Source: Vibrio sp. 10N.286.49.B1 (lineage in GTDB: Bacteria > Pseudomonadota > Gammaproteobacteria > Enterobacterales > Vibrionaceae). From it: DNA of 64,000 nucleotides. Where the stretch lies: NCBI RefSeq assembly GCF_002873335.1, contig NZ_MCUW01000027.1:62001-126000 (forward strand). Direction: 5' to 3'. The notes under the pieces are model-generated. The model was not told where the DNA came from, made no database searches, and saw only the letters and a list, made by a program, of their open reading frames with translations. The translations under genes and the position numbers were made by a program. This document shows positions 17,387-25,990 of this stretch, piece after piece (positions within the stretch are counted from its first letter, which is position 1; each line of letters begins with the position of its first letter).

Positions 17387-17435
17387 CTTAGAGCTTAGAG
17401 CTTAGAGCTTAGAGCTTAGAGCTTAGAGCTTAGAG
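17387..17435. repeat. 7-base simple repeat, seven perfect copies
   Basis: CTTAGAG repeated exactly seven times. The first codons of the array (from the right) form the end of the GNAT gene at 17416: its final residues SSKL and stop codon are read from the repeat. Because a stop is met within the first three units, changes beyond that would lengthen only the 3' untranslated region. Confidence 0.95.
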
Positions 17436-17856
17436 CTAGCCTCGCACTTTGCATAACCACATGGTCGTCATTCTTTTCTACGTGTGTCCAGCCGAGCTTT
17501 TCATAAAGCGCTGGGATGTGTGTGTAAACAAGCAATTCTGGCTCTTGCTGTTTTACCACTACCGTTTCCGCGAAATTGATTAAGCGTGAGGCAATGCCAT
17601 GATGGCGATACTCAGGTTGAACGAACACGGCGTTTATCCAAAGTGCGTGGGCATTCGTCAATGGCGACAAAAAGCGGGTGAACACTAATCCACCAAGCAG
17701 GCACTCATTTTCCAGCGCCAAAATGGGAGAGGGCACCATGAGTCCGGACTGCATGGTGGAGAGTGGTTCAACGTCTTGCCACTCATTGTTAAACCATTGA
17801 TATAGTTCTGTAATGTGAAAAGAGTGATCAGATTTCGACTGAGTTAAATTCAACAT
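17416..17856 (-). CDS. GNAT acetyltransferase
   Basis: A 146-residue GNAT. Motif A with the acetyl-CoA pyrophosphate loop is VFVQPEYRHHGIASRLINFA (about 78-97); the C-terminal HIPALYEKLGWTHVEK is motif B. Substrate unknown. The C-terminus (ALSSKL) and stop fall in a perfect 7-base tandem repeat, so the last residues were probably gained from the repeat. Confidence 0.85.
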   Translation of the reverse strand: MLNLTQSKSDHSFHITELYQWFNNEWQDVEPLSTMQSGLMVPSPILALENECLLGGLVFTRFLSPLTNAHALWINAVFVQPEYRHHGIASRLINFAETVVVKQQEPELLVYTHIPALYEKLGWTHVEKNDDHVVMQSARLALSSKL

Positions 17857-17942
17857 ATGAGCTTGACTGTATTACGCTACGGATGTGGTGACCTTCTTGT
17901 TAAGACACAAAGGCGTATGAGTAAAGCCTAGCATTTAGGCCG

Positions 17943-18374
17943 CTAGGCAGGGGTTAGGCTTTCGGTCTCATTTTCACAAAACCGAATCAAATAACCGTTT
18001 GGATCTTGTACGACGAACTGTTTCTGTATGACGCTCTCTCCATCGCACGCATATTCTTTGCGCTCGATAGTGAGATAAATACTATCAGGGGCATGCGACT
18101 TAACGTGGGAAAACAACAAATCAATATCGCTGGTGTCCCATTGCAAGTTTACTCCTCGTCCTAACGGGTATTCTAGAGCTCCGGTTATCCATCGTCTCCC
18201 GTCACTATTTAGGCCCTCTAGCATGAGATCTACGCCATAGCGCGTAAGAAACACAAACGCTTCACTCGGGCGTTCATATTTGACTCGAAAACCCAGTATA
18301 TCGACGTAAAAGTCTTTGCTGCGCTGAATGTCAAAGCAATACAACTCTGGAACTACTCTCATTTTTTCATCCAA
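17943..18374 (-). CDS. VOC-family protein (bleomycin-resistance/glyoxalase fold)
   Basis: A 143-residue vicinal-oxygen-chelate protein. Two beta-alpha-beta-beta-beta modules are visible: PELYCFDIQRSKDFYVDILG (about 9-28) and GVNLQWDTSDIDLLFSHV (about 74-91), ending in QFVVQDPNGYLIRFCE with the metal- or substrate-binding Glu. Such proteins bind bleomycin-type drugs or isomerise metabolites; the substrate cannot be told from sequence. It is a single gene with an unusual palindrome 200 bases upstream. Confidence 0.82.
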   Translation of the reverse strand: MDEKMRVVPELYCFDIQRSKDFYVDILGFRVKYERPSEAFVFLTRYGVDLMLEGLNSDGRRWITGALEYPLGRGVNLQWDTSDIDLLFSHVKSHAPDSIYLTIERKEYACDGESVIQKQFVVQDPNGYLIRFCENETESLTPA

Positions 18375-18574
18375 GCCTTTAATAATATGAAAGTTATGTT
18401 ACAAAATATGGGCGGTAAGTATTGTGATGTTGATGAGATTTGATCTAAATTGTTGCGTTTTATGGCGAGGAAGAATGCGAATATATGGGGCATATCTCAT
18501 TTTATTCATACTGAATAATAGGATGAGCCAGTGTGTTTAAGACAATTTGTTTATGATCCATCGAGATTAGGTTC

Positions 18575-18609
18575 GTCATATGAGCAAAAGAAGGCTCTGC
18601 TCATATGAC
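18575..18609. repeat. Perfect 12-base inverted repeat upstream of the VOC gene
   Basis: Arms GTCATATGAGCA and TGCTCATATGAC are exact complements with an 11-base spacer. It lies in the 313-base region between the VOC start and the GST stop. It could be a regulator site for the VOC gene or a terminator stem; no T run follows. Confidence 0.8.
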
Positions 18610-18655
18610 TGAGTGTGAAAGGGCAGTTAAATCAAATACCAATTATGGTACCTGT

Positions 18656-18687
18656 CCATCACTCGCGTCGCCCATCACTCGTGTCGG
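18656..18687. repeat. 16-base tandem duplication at the GST stop
   Basis: CCATCACTCGCGTCGC at 18656 followed by CCATCACTCGTGTCGG at 18672; 14 of 16 bases agree. It directly abuts the GST stop codon. Confidence 0.75.
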
Positions 18688-19335
18688 TTATGCAGGGGTG
18701 CCGGCCTCGTCTTCCTCAACGATGTCTGATTCGGTAAGAGCTTGTCCAATCCATTGCTTGATAGCTGCACTTTCTAAGACGGTGTTCTGATATTGCTTTG
18801 CTGCCTTGGATAATGGTATTTGGTAGGTCATAAAACGCAAAGCAACAGGCGCAAACATAGCATCGGCAATTGACCATTCGCCGAATAACCATTGACCGGG
18901 ATTGTGTTTCATTTGTTCTGACCACAATTGATCGATGCGCTCAATATCTCGATGTGCCTCCGTGGACAAGTTGATATTTCGAATAGCACGACAGTTCATT
19001 GGCATCTCATTGCGTAATGCCATAAAACCGGAATGCATTTCAGCAGCGACAGCTCGAGCTTTCGCTCGTGTCGCACTATCTTGAGGCCAACAGGTATTAT
19101 GAAGATAGCGTTCATTGATGTATTCGAGTATTGCCAATGAATCCCAAACCGTGACCTCTTTATCAACCAGTAACGGGACTTTGGCCGTCGGTGTCAGAGG
19201 CCGGAGCGTTTGATAAAATGTCTCGCTGAACAGTGGTAGTTTAATGATGTCTACGGAGACATCTTGTTGAGCAATAATGAGCCACGCTCGTAATGACCAA
19301 CTTGAATAGTTTTGATTTCCAATATATAGCTTCAT
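18688..19335 (-). CDS. Glutathione S-transferase family protein
   Basis: A 215-residue cytosolic GST-fold protein. The thioredoxin-like N-terminal domain (1-80) starts IGNQNYSSWSLRAWL, with the Ser/Ser-Trp-Ser substrate site typical of YfcF/zeta-like bacterial GSTs; KVPLLVD holds the cis-proline, and VWDSLAILEYI the gamma-glutamyl-binding Ser. The helical C-terminal domain has WLFGEWSIADAMFAPVA. It is divergent from a LysR gene at 19469 and probably regulated by it. Specific substrate unknown. Confidence 0.88.
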   Translation of the reverse strand: MKLYIGNQNYSSWSLRAWLIIAQQDVSVDIIKLPLFSETFYQTLRPLTPTAKVPLLVDKEVTVWDSLAILEYINERYLHNTCWPQDSATRAKARAVAAEMHSGFMALRNEMPMNCRAIRNINLSTEAHRDIERIDQLWSEQMKHNPGQWLFGEWSIADAMFAPVALRFMTYQIPLSKAAKQYQNTVLESAAIKQWIGQALTESDIVEEDEAGTPA

Positions 19336-19468
19336 TCGGAACCTCCTTGTCTGTAATGCTATTCATAATAAGCGATTGTTTTGTGCGTAACTAACGGATA
19401 GTTTTGATACCTACCATTAATGAAAACGATGGGATGGTTATTCGTTTAAGCACCATAAGGCATGACAC

Positions 19469-20302
19469 ATGGATATTGACGCACTACGCAGCTTTTTAGC
19501 TTTTGTTGAAACCGGCAGTTTCACTAGAGCCGCTCGCCAAATAAATAGAACCCAGTCAGCGTTTAGCGCCCAAATGAGAAAATTGGAATCAGAATTGGGA
19601 GAAAGTCTATTCGTAAAAGAAGGTCGCAACCTTGGCTTGAGCGAAGCGGGGCTGAGTTTACACGTCCATGCCAATCAGTTGGTCACGATGCATGACCATG
19701 CCGTGAGCCAGCTAAAAAGCTATCAAAATAAACGCTCCTTAAAATTAGGCTGCCCAGAAGACTACAATCAATCGTTGCTACCTATATTGATTTCATGCCT
19801 ACAGGCCTCTTCTCCAACGTGCTCTATACAGGTTTTTAGTGAGCCAAGTGCGACCTTGAGGGATTGGTTGGATACTGGAAAAATCGATGCGGCCATTTTG
19901 ACTCGCGCTCCTGATAGTGAAGAAGGACACTGGTTAACCGCCGATCAAGGCGTTTGGATTGCGTCTCCAAATTATGCCATTGCTGCCGCACAACCATTGC
20001 AGCTTGCGTTATTCCAGGCCGATTGCAAATACCATGCGGCTGCCATCGATGGCTTAACTAAACAAGGACAAGCGTTTCAGCTTTTAGCGTGTTGCAACAC
20101 GGCATCCGCTCAACTTGGCTTAGTCCGTGCAGGGCTGGCAATTGGCGCGATGGGGCAATTAAGCGTAATGGACGGAGTCACTATTCTTGATGAGATGCCT
20201 GCGCTCCCTGCAGTTGATATTGTCTTATCTGTTGGCGCTAAACCTCACCCATTGCTCAATCAAAGTTTGCTGCAGAAATTAACGCAGGCTATGAATAAAT
20301 AG
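19469..20302 (+). CDS. LysR-family transcriptional regulator
   Basis: A 277-residue LysR regulator, slightly short for the family. The helix-turn-helix is at 1-60 (FLAFVETGSFTRAARQINRT, then FSAQMRKLESELG). The effector domain is reduced, opening with KLGCPEDYNQSLLPILISCL. It is rich in alanine near 170-215. It is divergent from the GST gene, which is the likely target. No clear palindrome was seen in the 133-base gap. Confidence 0.88.
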   Translation: MDIDALRSFLAFVETGSFTRAARQINRTQSAFSAQMRKLESELGESLFVKEGRNLGLSEAGLSLHVHANQLVTMHDHAVSQLKSYQNKRSLKLGCPEDYNQSLLPILISCLQASSPTCSIQVFSEPSATLRDWLDTGKIDAAILTRAPDSEEGHWLTADQGVWIASPNYAIAAAQPLQLALFQADCKYHAAAIDGLTKQGQAFQLLACCNTASAQLGLVRAGLAIGAMGQLSVMDGVTILDEMPALPAVDIVLSVGAKPHPLLNQSLLQKLTQAMNK

Positions 20303-20349
20303 CCGTTACTCTCAAAGTCATCGTTCCGCTTGATGCAATAATTCTGGCG

Positions 20350-20392
20350 AAGTGATAACCATTATCGTAGTAAAGTGACAACTATTATCGCA
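20350..20392. repeat. Direct repeats upstream of the dms promoter
   Basis: Two 20-base copies, AAGTGATAACCATTATCGTA (20350-20369) and AAGTGACAACTATTATCGCA (20373-20392), 17 of 20 identical and 23 bases apart. They lie about 130 bases upstream of the FNR box. The period, near two helical turns, suggests a second regulator site. No known regulator was assigned. Confidence 0.6.
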
Positions 20393-20523
20393 ATGATAAT
20401 ATATATCGTTATCTTTTATTTATTCAAAACAATCACATTTTATGAGTTTGTTTGGCAGAATATTTATTTGTAGAAGAACAAATAACCGAGCAGTGTAAAG
20501 TTATTACCCCTTAAGTAGTATCT

Positions 20524-20564
20524 TTGATTCGAATCAAAGTGAAGAATAGGTTCGTTTGTATTAT
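20524..20564 (+). promoter_or_regulatory. FNR-dependent dms promoter
   Basis: A perfect FNR box TTGAT-TCGA-ATCAA at 20524-20537 and TATTAT at 20559-20564 as -10. The box centre lies about 41 bases before the expected transcription start, the arrangement of class II FNR-activated promoters. It predicts anaerobic induction of dmsABCD. Confidence 0.85.
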
Positions 20565-20604
20565 GTAGCACAGTAAAAACATAAATATAAATGAGCAATT
20601 CGCC

Positions 20605-23055
20605 ATGACTAATAAACTGAAGCAATTATTGACGCCATCGCTCACTCGAAGGGGCTTCCTCAAAACCTCTTCGGTGATGGGTGGTCTTGCAGCTGCGACG
20701 AGTGCAATTTCTCTTCCATTCAAATCCTCTAAAGCCAACGCCAGCGACGTTATTCCGACGGAAGAAAAAGTCGTGTGGAGTGCATGCACAGTTAACTGCG
20801 GTAGCCGCTGCCCTCTGAGAATGCATGTATCAGACGGTGAAATTAAGTGGGTAGATGCCGACAATACCGGTACGGATAACTACGCTAATAAAGACGTACA
20901 AGTACGCGCGTGTTTACGTGGGCGTTCAATGCGTCGTCGTGTCTATAACCCAGACCGTCTAAAATACCCAATGAAACGGGTAGGTAAGCGCGGTGAAGGG
21001 AAATTCAAACGCATTTCTTGGGATGAAGCGTATAGCGAGATCGCAAACAGCATTACGTCAATCAAAGAAGAATATGGCAATGAAGCGTTTTATTTGAACT
21101 ACGGGACAGGAACGCTGGGTGGTACGGTCACCAAATCATGGCCCCCTGGTTCAACCTTAATTGCACGTTTGATGAACCTGACCGGTGGTTATCTGAATCA
21201 TTACGGCGATTATTCGACAGCGCAGATCGCCAAAGGATTGAGCTACACCTACGGTGGTTGGGCAAACGGTAATTCATTTTCTGATACTGAAAATAGTAAG
21301 TTGATCGTTCAGTTTGGTAATAACCCGGCAGAAACACGCATGTCAGGTGGTGGTTTGATTCATCACCTTATAGAGAGCAAAGCCAAGTCGAATGCTCGAA
21401 TGATCATGATCGATCCTCGCTACAACGATACGGCTGCAGGACGAGAAGACCAGTGGATCCCAATCAAACCGGGTACTGATGCTGCATTTATCTCTGCGAT
21501 GGCGCATGTCATGATCAAAGAAGACTTGGTTGACCAGCCATTTCTAGATAAATATTGTGTGGGCTATGATGAAAAAACATTGCCTGCCTCTGCGCCAGCA
21601 AACAGTGACTATAAATCTTACATTCTAGGATTGGGTGACGATGGCGTGGAGAAAACGCCTGCATGGGCATCGACCATCACGGGCATCCCAACGGATATTA
21701 TTATCCAAACAGCGCGCGAAATTGGCTCAACAAAACCGTGTGCGATCTACCAAGGCTGGGGTTTGCAGCGTACACAAAACGGTGAAATTGCCTCCCGTGC
21801 TATCGCCATGTTGGCGCTGCTAACCGGTAATTTAGGTATTCACGGTGGAGGCTCTGGTGCGCGCGAGTCAGATTACAATATTCCGTTTGTTCGTTTCCCT
21901 ACACTGAAAAATCCAGTAGACACCTCTATCTCTATGTTTTTATGGACCGATGCGATTGTTCGTGGTCCAGAGATGACGGCAACACGAGACGGTGTGCGAG
22001 GCAAAGATAAGCTGGATGTGCCAATTAAATTTATCTGGAACTATGCAGGCAACTGTCTGATTAACCAACACTCAGATATCAACCGCACCCATGATATTTT
22101 GCAAGATGACAAAGCGTGCGAAATGATTGTGGTCATAGACAACCACATGACGTCATCTGCGAAGTATGCCGATATCATCCTACCTGATTTAACGACCTCA
22201 GAGCAGGCGGATTTCTGTATGGATGGTAAGGCGGCGAACATGCCGTATTTCATCTTTGCTGACAAGGCGATTGAACCTCAGTTTGAAGCGCGTGGCATTT
22301 ACCAAATTTGTGCTGATCTTGCAGAACGTCTTGGCGTTGGCCAAGCCTTTACTGAAGGTCGAGATCAAGAGGGATGGCTTCGCCATCTATATGCTGAAAC
22401 GCTTAAGCTCGACCCAACATTGCCAGATTTCGAAACGGTCCGTAAGCAAGGCATTGTTAAACGCAGCGATCCAAATGGTCATTATGTGGCGTATCAAACA
22501 TTCCGTGAAGATCCCGTGAACAACCCTTTGAATACACCATCGGGTAAGGTTGAGATTTATTCTGAAGCGCTGGCAAAAATTGCAGCAGAATGGGAATTGC
22601 CGGAAGGCGATATTATCCATCCATTGCCTATCTACGCCAGTACATCGGAAGGGTGGGACTCACCGCTACGTGATAAATACCCACTTCAACTTACCGGTTT
22701 CCACTACAAAGCACGTTGCCACTCAACATACGGCAATGTTGACGTGTTGAAGCAAGCTGCCCAACAAGAAATGTGGATCAACCCTATCGACGCCAAGCGT
22801 CGTGACATTAAGAACGGTGATCGTATTCGTATCTTCAATGACCGAGGTGAGGTGCGCATTTATGCCAAAGTTACGCCGCGTATGATGCCAGGTGTTGTTG
22901 CGCTCGGTGAAGGTGCGTGGTACGCACCGGACGGTAACAAAGTGGATCATAACGGTTCGATTAACGTACTGACTTCTCAACGCCCAAGCCCATTGGCGAA
23001 AGGTAACCCTCAACATACCAATCTGGTTGAAGTTCAACTAGCAACCAAGGCGTAA
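20605..23055 (+). CDS. dmsA: Dimethyl sulfoxide reductase catalytic subunit A
   Basis: An 816-residue molybdenum-bis-MGD enzyme, the catalytic subunit of an anaerobic DMSO/N-oxide reductase. A twin-arginine signal (TRRGFLKTSSVMGG, about 14-27) directs folded export. The [4Fe-4S] site uses CTVNCGSRC near 62-70 and RACLRGRS near 104. The molybdopterin region GDYSTAQIAKGLSYTYGGWA, then LIVQFGNNPAETRMSGGG, is almost the E. coli DmsA/YnfE sequence. It heads a tight cluster with dmsB, dmsC, the chaperone and a NapF-like protein. A perfect FNR box lies upstream. Confidence 0.95.
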   Translation: MTNKLKQLLTPSLTRRGFLKTSSVMGGLAAATSAISLPFKSSKANASDVIPTEEKVVWSACTVNCGSRCPLRMHVSDGEIKWVDADNTGTDNYANKDVQVRACLRGRSMRRRVYNPDRLKYPMKRVGKRGEGKFKRISWDEAYSEIANSITSIKEEYGNEAFYLNYGTGTLGGTVTKSWPPGSTLIARLMNLTGGYLNHYGDYSTAQIAKGLSYTYGGWANGNSFSDTENSKLIVQFGNNPAETRMSGGGLIHHLIESKAKSNARMIMIDPRYNDTAAGREDQWIPIKPGTDAAFISAMAHVMIKEDLVDQPFLDKYCVGYDEKTLPASAPANSDYKSYILGLGDDGVEKTPAWASTITGIPTDIIIQTAREIGSTKPCAIYQGWGLQRTQNGEIASRAIAMLALLTGNLGIHGGGSGARESDYNIPFVRFPTLKNPVDTSISMFLWTDAIVRGPEMTATRDGVRGKDKLDVPIKFIWNYAGNCLINQHSDINRTHDILQDDKACEMIVVIDNHMTSSAKYADIILPDLTTSEQADFCMDGKAANMPYFIFADKAIEPQFEARGIYQICADLAERLGVGQAFTEGRDQEGWLRHLYAETLKLDPTLPDFETVRKQGIVKRSDPNGHYVAYQTFREDPVNNPLNTPSGKVEIYSEALAKIAAEWELPEGDIIHPLPIYASTSEGWDSPLRDKYPLQLTGFHYKARCHSTYGNVDVLKQAAQQEMWINPIDAKRRDIKNGDRIRIFNDRGEVRIYAKVTPRMMPGVVALGEGAWYAPDGNKVDHNGSINVLTSQRPSPLAKGNPQHTNLVEVQLATKA

Positions 23056-23065
23056 GGACTGAATC

Positions 23066-23680
23066 ATGAAGCAATACGGTTTTTATATCGATTCAAGCAA
23101 ATGCACTGGCTGCAAGACATGCCAGTTATCGTGCAAAGATTTTAAAGATTTAGGTGTTGATAGAAGCTACCGTCGAGTGTACGAGTATGCCGGTGGCAAT
23201 TGGGTCGAAGAAAATGGCACTTACCGTCAAGACGTCTTTGCTTATTACACGTCTATTGCCTGTAATCATTGCGATGAACCTGCCTGTGCGAAAGTGTGCC
23301 CATCAGGTGCGATGCACAAACGTGAGGATGGCTTTGTTGTCGTGGACGAAAAAGTCTGCATCGGTTGTAAGCATTGTGCTAACGCGTGTCCTTATGGTGC
23401 GCCGCAATACAACGCTGAAAAAGGTCATATGACCAAGTGTGATGGCTGCTTTGAGCGTGTTGCCGAAGGGTTTGAACCCATTTGTGTCGGTTCATGTCCA
23501 TTACGCGCGCTAGAGTTTGGCCCTATTTCTGAATTGAGAGAAAAATATGGCACAAACGCGGACGTCGCGCCGTTGCCTTCATCTTCATTGACGAAACCAA
23601 ATATTGTGATCAAACCAAACCGTCATGCTCGTCCAACGAATGACACCACTGGTCACCTAGCAAACCCTAAGGAGGTTTAA
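23066..23680 (+). CDS. dmsB: DMSO reductase iron-sulfur subunit B
   Basis: A 204-residue electron-transfer subunit carrying four [4Fe-4S] clusters between DmsC quinol oxidation and DmsA. Cysteine motifs in order: CTGCKTCQLSCKD (about 12-24), CNHCDEPACAKVCPSGAM (about 67-84), CIGCKHCANACPYGA (about 99-113), and CDGCFERV...CVGSCPLRAL (about 126-150). It starts 10 bases after dmsA. Confidence 0.95.
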   Translation: MKQYGFYIDSSKCTGCKTCQLSCKDFKDLGVDRSYRRVYEYAGGNWVEENGTYRQDVFAYYTSIACNHCDEPACAKVCPSGAMHKREDGFVVVDEKVCIGCKHCANACPYGAPQYNAEKGHMTKCDGCFERVAEGFEPICVGSCPLRALEFGPISELREKYGTNADVAPLPSSSLTKPNIVIKPNRHARPTNDTTGHLANPKEV

Positions 23681-23681
23681 C

Positions 23682-24524
23682 ATGGGATGGCATGAATGGC
23701 CTCTGATTATCTTTACAGTCTTTGCACAGACCGCAGTCGGTGCGTTTATTGTATTGGGTTGTCTTAATCTATTTGGCAAAGCAAGTGATGATGTGAAGGC
23801 ACGCATCAATCGTAATATGTTTTTCATCTGGGTCTTTATGGCTCTGGGCTTTATGGCTTCTACCGCACACTTAGGCAGTCCTATGCGTGCCATGAACGCC
23901 TTAAATCAAGTGGGCACCTCTTGGCTCTCGCGTGAGATCCTGTTTGGCTCTGCGTTCTTCGCCTTTGGTGGCCTGTTCTGGTTGTTAGACGTCCTTAATA
24001 AAGGCACTTTGGCAATTCGCAAAGGGTTACTGGTCGCTGGCATGATCATGGGCGTTGTCTTCATGTTTGCCATGACAAATGTTTACCTGATCAATACGGT
24101 ACCAACATGGGATACGCCGTTCACCACATATTCGTTTGCGATTACGGCTGTGCTATGTGGCGTAATGTTGTCACATGTATTGATGAAAGGAGCACGTTTC
24201 GAGTGTTCTGGTTATAACCGAGTAGCTGGAGGCATTGTGATTATCGCTACAGCAGCAGCGGTGCTCACAACAATGGCAATGGTGACGTCGTTGAGCGGTA
24301 TTGAATCGTCTATTGTTGCGGCGAGTGACCTGGTGCCTAACATGGCGATGGTTCAAAACTCACGCTTTGCGTTGATTTTTGTCGGTGTTGCACTTTGGGT
24401 ATTGTCATTGCGTAAACAAAGCAACGCCTTGCCGTTTGCTGTATCTGGCTTGGCATTAGTTGTTGTCGCTGAGTTGATAGGCCGAAGTGTATTTTTCGGT
24501 CTACATATGACGTCTGGTATGTAA
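23682..24524 (+). CDS. dmsC: DMSO reductase membrane anchor subunit C
   Basis: A 280-residue polytopic membrane protein with about eight transmembrane helices; it anchors DmsAB and oxidises menaquinol. The N-terminus MGWHEWPLIIFTVFAQTAVG matches E. coli DmsC (GSGWHEWPLMIFTVFGQ). It begins one base after the dmsB stop, preceded by AAGGAGG, a strong ribosome site. Confidence 0.94.
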   Translation: MGWHEWPLIIFTVFAQTAVGAFIVLGCLNLFGKASDDVKARINRNMFFIWVFMALGFMASTAHLGSPMRAMNALNQVGTSWLSREILFGSAFFAFGGLFWLLDVLNKGTLAIRKGLLVAGMIMGVVFMFAMTNVYLINTVPTWDTPFTTYSFAITAVLCGVMLSHVLMKGARFECSGYNRVAGGIVIIATAAAVLTTMAMVTSLSGIESSIVAASDLVPNMAMVQNSRFALIFVGVALWVLSLRKQSNALPFAVSGLALVVVAELIGRSVFFGLHMTSGM

Positions 24525-24572
24525 TGACTGAGTTGATATAACCACTTAGTCGCTAGCTTAATCAATGCCAAA

Positions 24573-25328
24573 ATGGCTCATACAGAAAACCATGAGTATG
24601 ACCTGGCGTTGATTGCTGGGCACAACGGGGCAAGTGAGTCACTTGCCCCTATTTATTCACAATCGATTAGAGATCGTTGTATGCAAGATAGATCACCACA
24701 AGACGTCGCAAACAAACAGGTTGAGCCACAAGATAGCATTGATCTTGAGAACCTAAATGCTATGGCTAAAGTATTGGGTTCTTTGTTTTATTTTCCGCTG
24801 ACGGATGAAAACAATCAGGCACTAATCACAGCGTTGGCAAGTGAACAACAAGGCGATGATTCGGCGTTTTACCAATGGGCTCAAGTCGTTAGAAGTGAAG
24901 GCAGTGACGTACTAAATCAAGATTTCTTTCTTCTGTTTGAGGGGGGCGAAGCGATGTACGCACCGCCTTGGGGGTCAGTGTACCTAGATAAAGAAGAAGT
25001 GATTTTCGGTGCAACAACCGTCGCTTACCGTCAGTTTTTACGTGAAAATGGTGTTGAGCTCGATACGGGAATGCGAGAGCCGGAAGACCAATTTGGATTG
25101 ATGTTATTTGCAGTGAGTCAATTTATTGAAGAAGGTCTGCCGCTTTCGACAATACAGTGTTTGTTTTCTGAGCATTTACTCACTTGGTGTTATCGCTACT
25201 TAGCGCTGGTGGCAGAGCATGCTCAAACGGAAAGCTACAAACAGCTCGCATTAGTGGCCAGTTCATGGTGTGCAGCGGTTCAAGAGCTGTTAGCGATACA
25301 GCCAACAGATAAGAAGCTTTATCGATAA
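24573..25328 (+). CDS. dmsD: TorD/DmsD-family molybdoenzyme chaperone
   Basis: A 251-residue all-helical chaperone that binds the DmsA twin-arginine signal and helps cofactor insertion. The core runs from about residue 62 (MAKVLGSLFYFPLTDENNQA) through QDFFLLFEGGEAMYAPPWGSVYLDKE, which carries the conserved Pro-Pro-Trp-Gly-Ser-Val-Tyr patch, to LLTWCYRYLALVAEHA. E. coli DmsD has 204 residues, so about 45 N-terminal residues are extra. No good ribosome site precedes ATG 24573, so ATG 24681 is a possible real start. It lies 48 bases after dmsC. Confidence 0.88.
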   Translation: MAHTENHEYDLALIAGHNGASESLAPIYSQSIRDRCMQDRSPQDVANKQVEPQDSIDLENLNAMAKVLGSLFYFPLTDENNQALITALASEQQGDDSAFYQWAQVVRSEGSDVLNQDFFLLFEGGEAMYAPPWGSVYLDKEEVIFGATTVAYRQFLRENGVELDTGMREPEDQFGLMLFAVSQFIEEGLPLSTIQCLFSEHLLTWCYRYLALVAEHAQTESYKQLALVASSWCAAVQELLAIQPTDKKLYR

Positions 25329-25927
25329 TGCCAGACAAGGATGAACGCTATTACAAGGCCTACATGGAACATAACACGATCAGTCGCCGTGGGTTGTTCC
25401 GTGCGCTATCTGGTGGCACAAAGCGTTCAACGTCACAGAGCTCACGTGCAATAAGGTCATCACACCATGAACTTGATTCACCGGTGGTCATTCGCTCAGT
25501 CGCACGCCCTCCAGGCGCTGTGGAAGAGTTTTTATTTCAACAAATTTGTAATGAATGCGGTGATTGTGCGGCGAAATGTCCTGAACAAGTGATAGTGATG
25601 AACAGTGGGCTTGCCGAGTTGAGCCTCGATTATGGCTATTGCGCTCAATGCGGAGCATGCCAGCAGGCTTGTCCGACCGGAGCATTGCACGGGCAAAACA
25701 ACGATATACAGTTGCGACCTAAATTTTTGAGCGCCTGTCAAAATGCCCTATTTGGAGAGTGCACATTATGTGCCGAGCAATGTCCTTCCAGCTCAATATC
25801 TATCGTACCTAATACGAGCCCTGTTGTAGATGAAAAAAGCTGTGATGGCTGTGGCCGGTGTAAACAAGCCTGCCCTTTTGCATCCATTGAGCTCAACCTT
25901 AATGTTGAGCTCAATGGCGTGTATTAA
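25328..25927 (+). CDS. NapF-like ferredoxin with four 4Fe-4S motifs
   Basis: A 199-residue iron-sulfur protein. Cys motifs in order: CNECGDCAAKCPE, CAQCGACQQACPT, CTLCAEQCPS with an upstream Cys, and CDGCGRCKQACPF. The N-terminus SRRGLFRALSGG resembles NapF and a twin-arginine motif. NapF assists molybdoenzyme iron-sulfur loading in nitrate reductase systems; here it is coupled to dmsD (ATG shares the A of TAA), so it probably serves the DMSO reductase. ATG 25364 is an alternative start. The final codons lie in a perfect 14-base inverted repeat. Confidence 0.85.
   Translation: MPDKDERYYKAYMEHNTISRRGLFRALSGGTKRSTSQSSRAIRSSHHELDSPVVIRSVARPPGAVEEFLFQQICNECGDCAAKCPEQVIVMNSGLAELSLDYGYCAQCGACQQACPTGALHGQNNDIQLRPKFLSACQNALFGECTLCAEQCPSSSISIVPNTSPVVDEKSCDGCGRCKQACPFASIELNLNVELNGVY
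25884..25917. repeat. Perfect inverted repeat inside the end of the napF-like gene
   Basis: Arms CCATTGAGCTCAAC and GTTGAGCTCAATGG pair perfectly around CTTAAT. It encodes SIELNLNVELN near the C-terminus. Probably a transcription terminator stem embedded in coding sequence, or a fold-back duplication. Confidence 0.8.
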
Positions 25928-25990
25928 CAATGGCGCGCATTAGCATAGAGGCATGGCATTCGGTGGAAAAATTACCCATTGATTTGCTGG

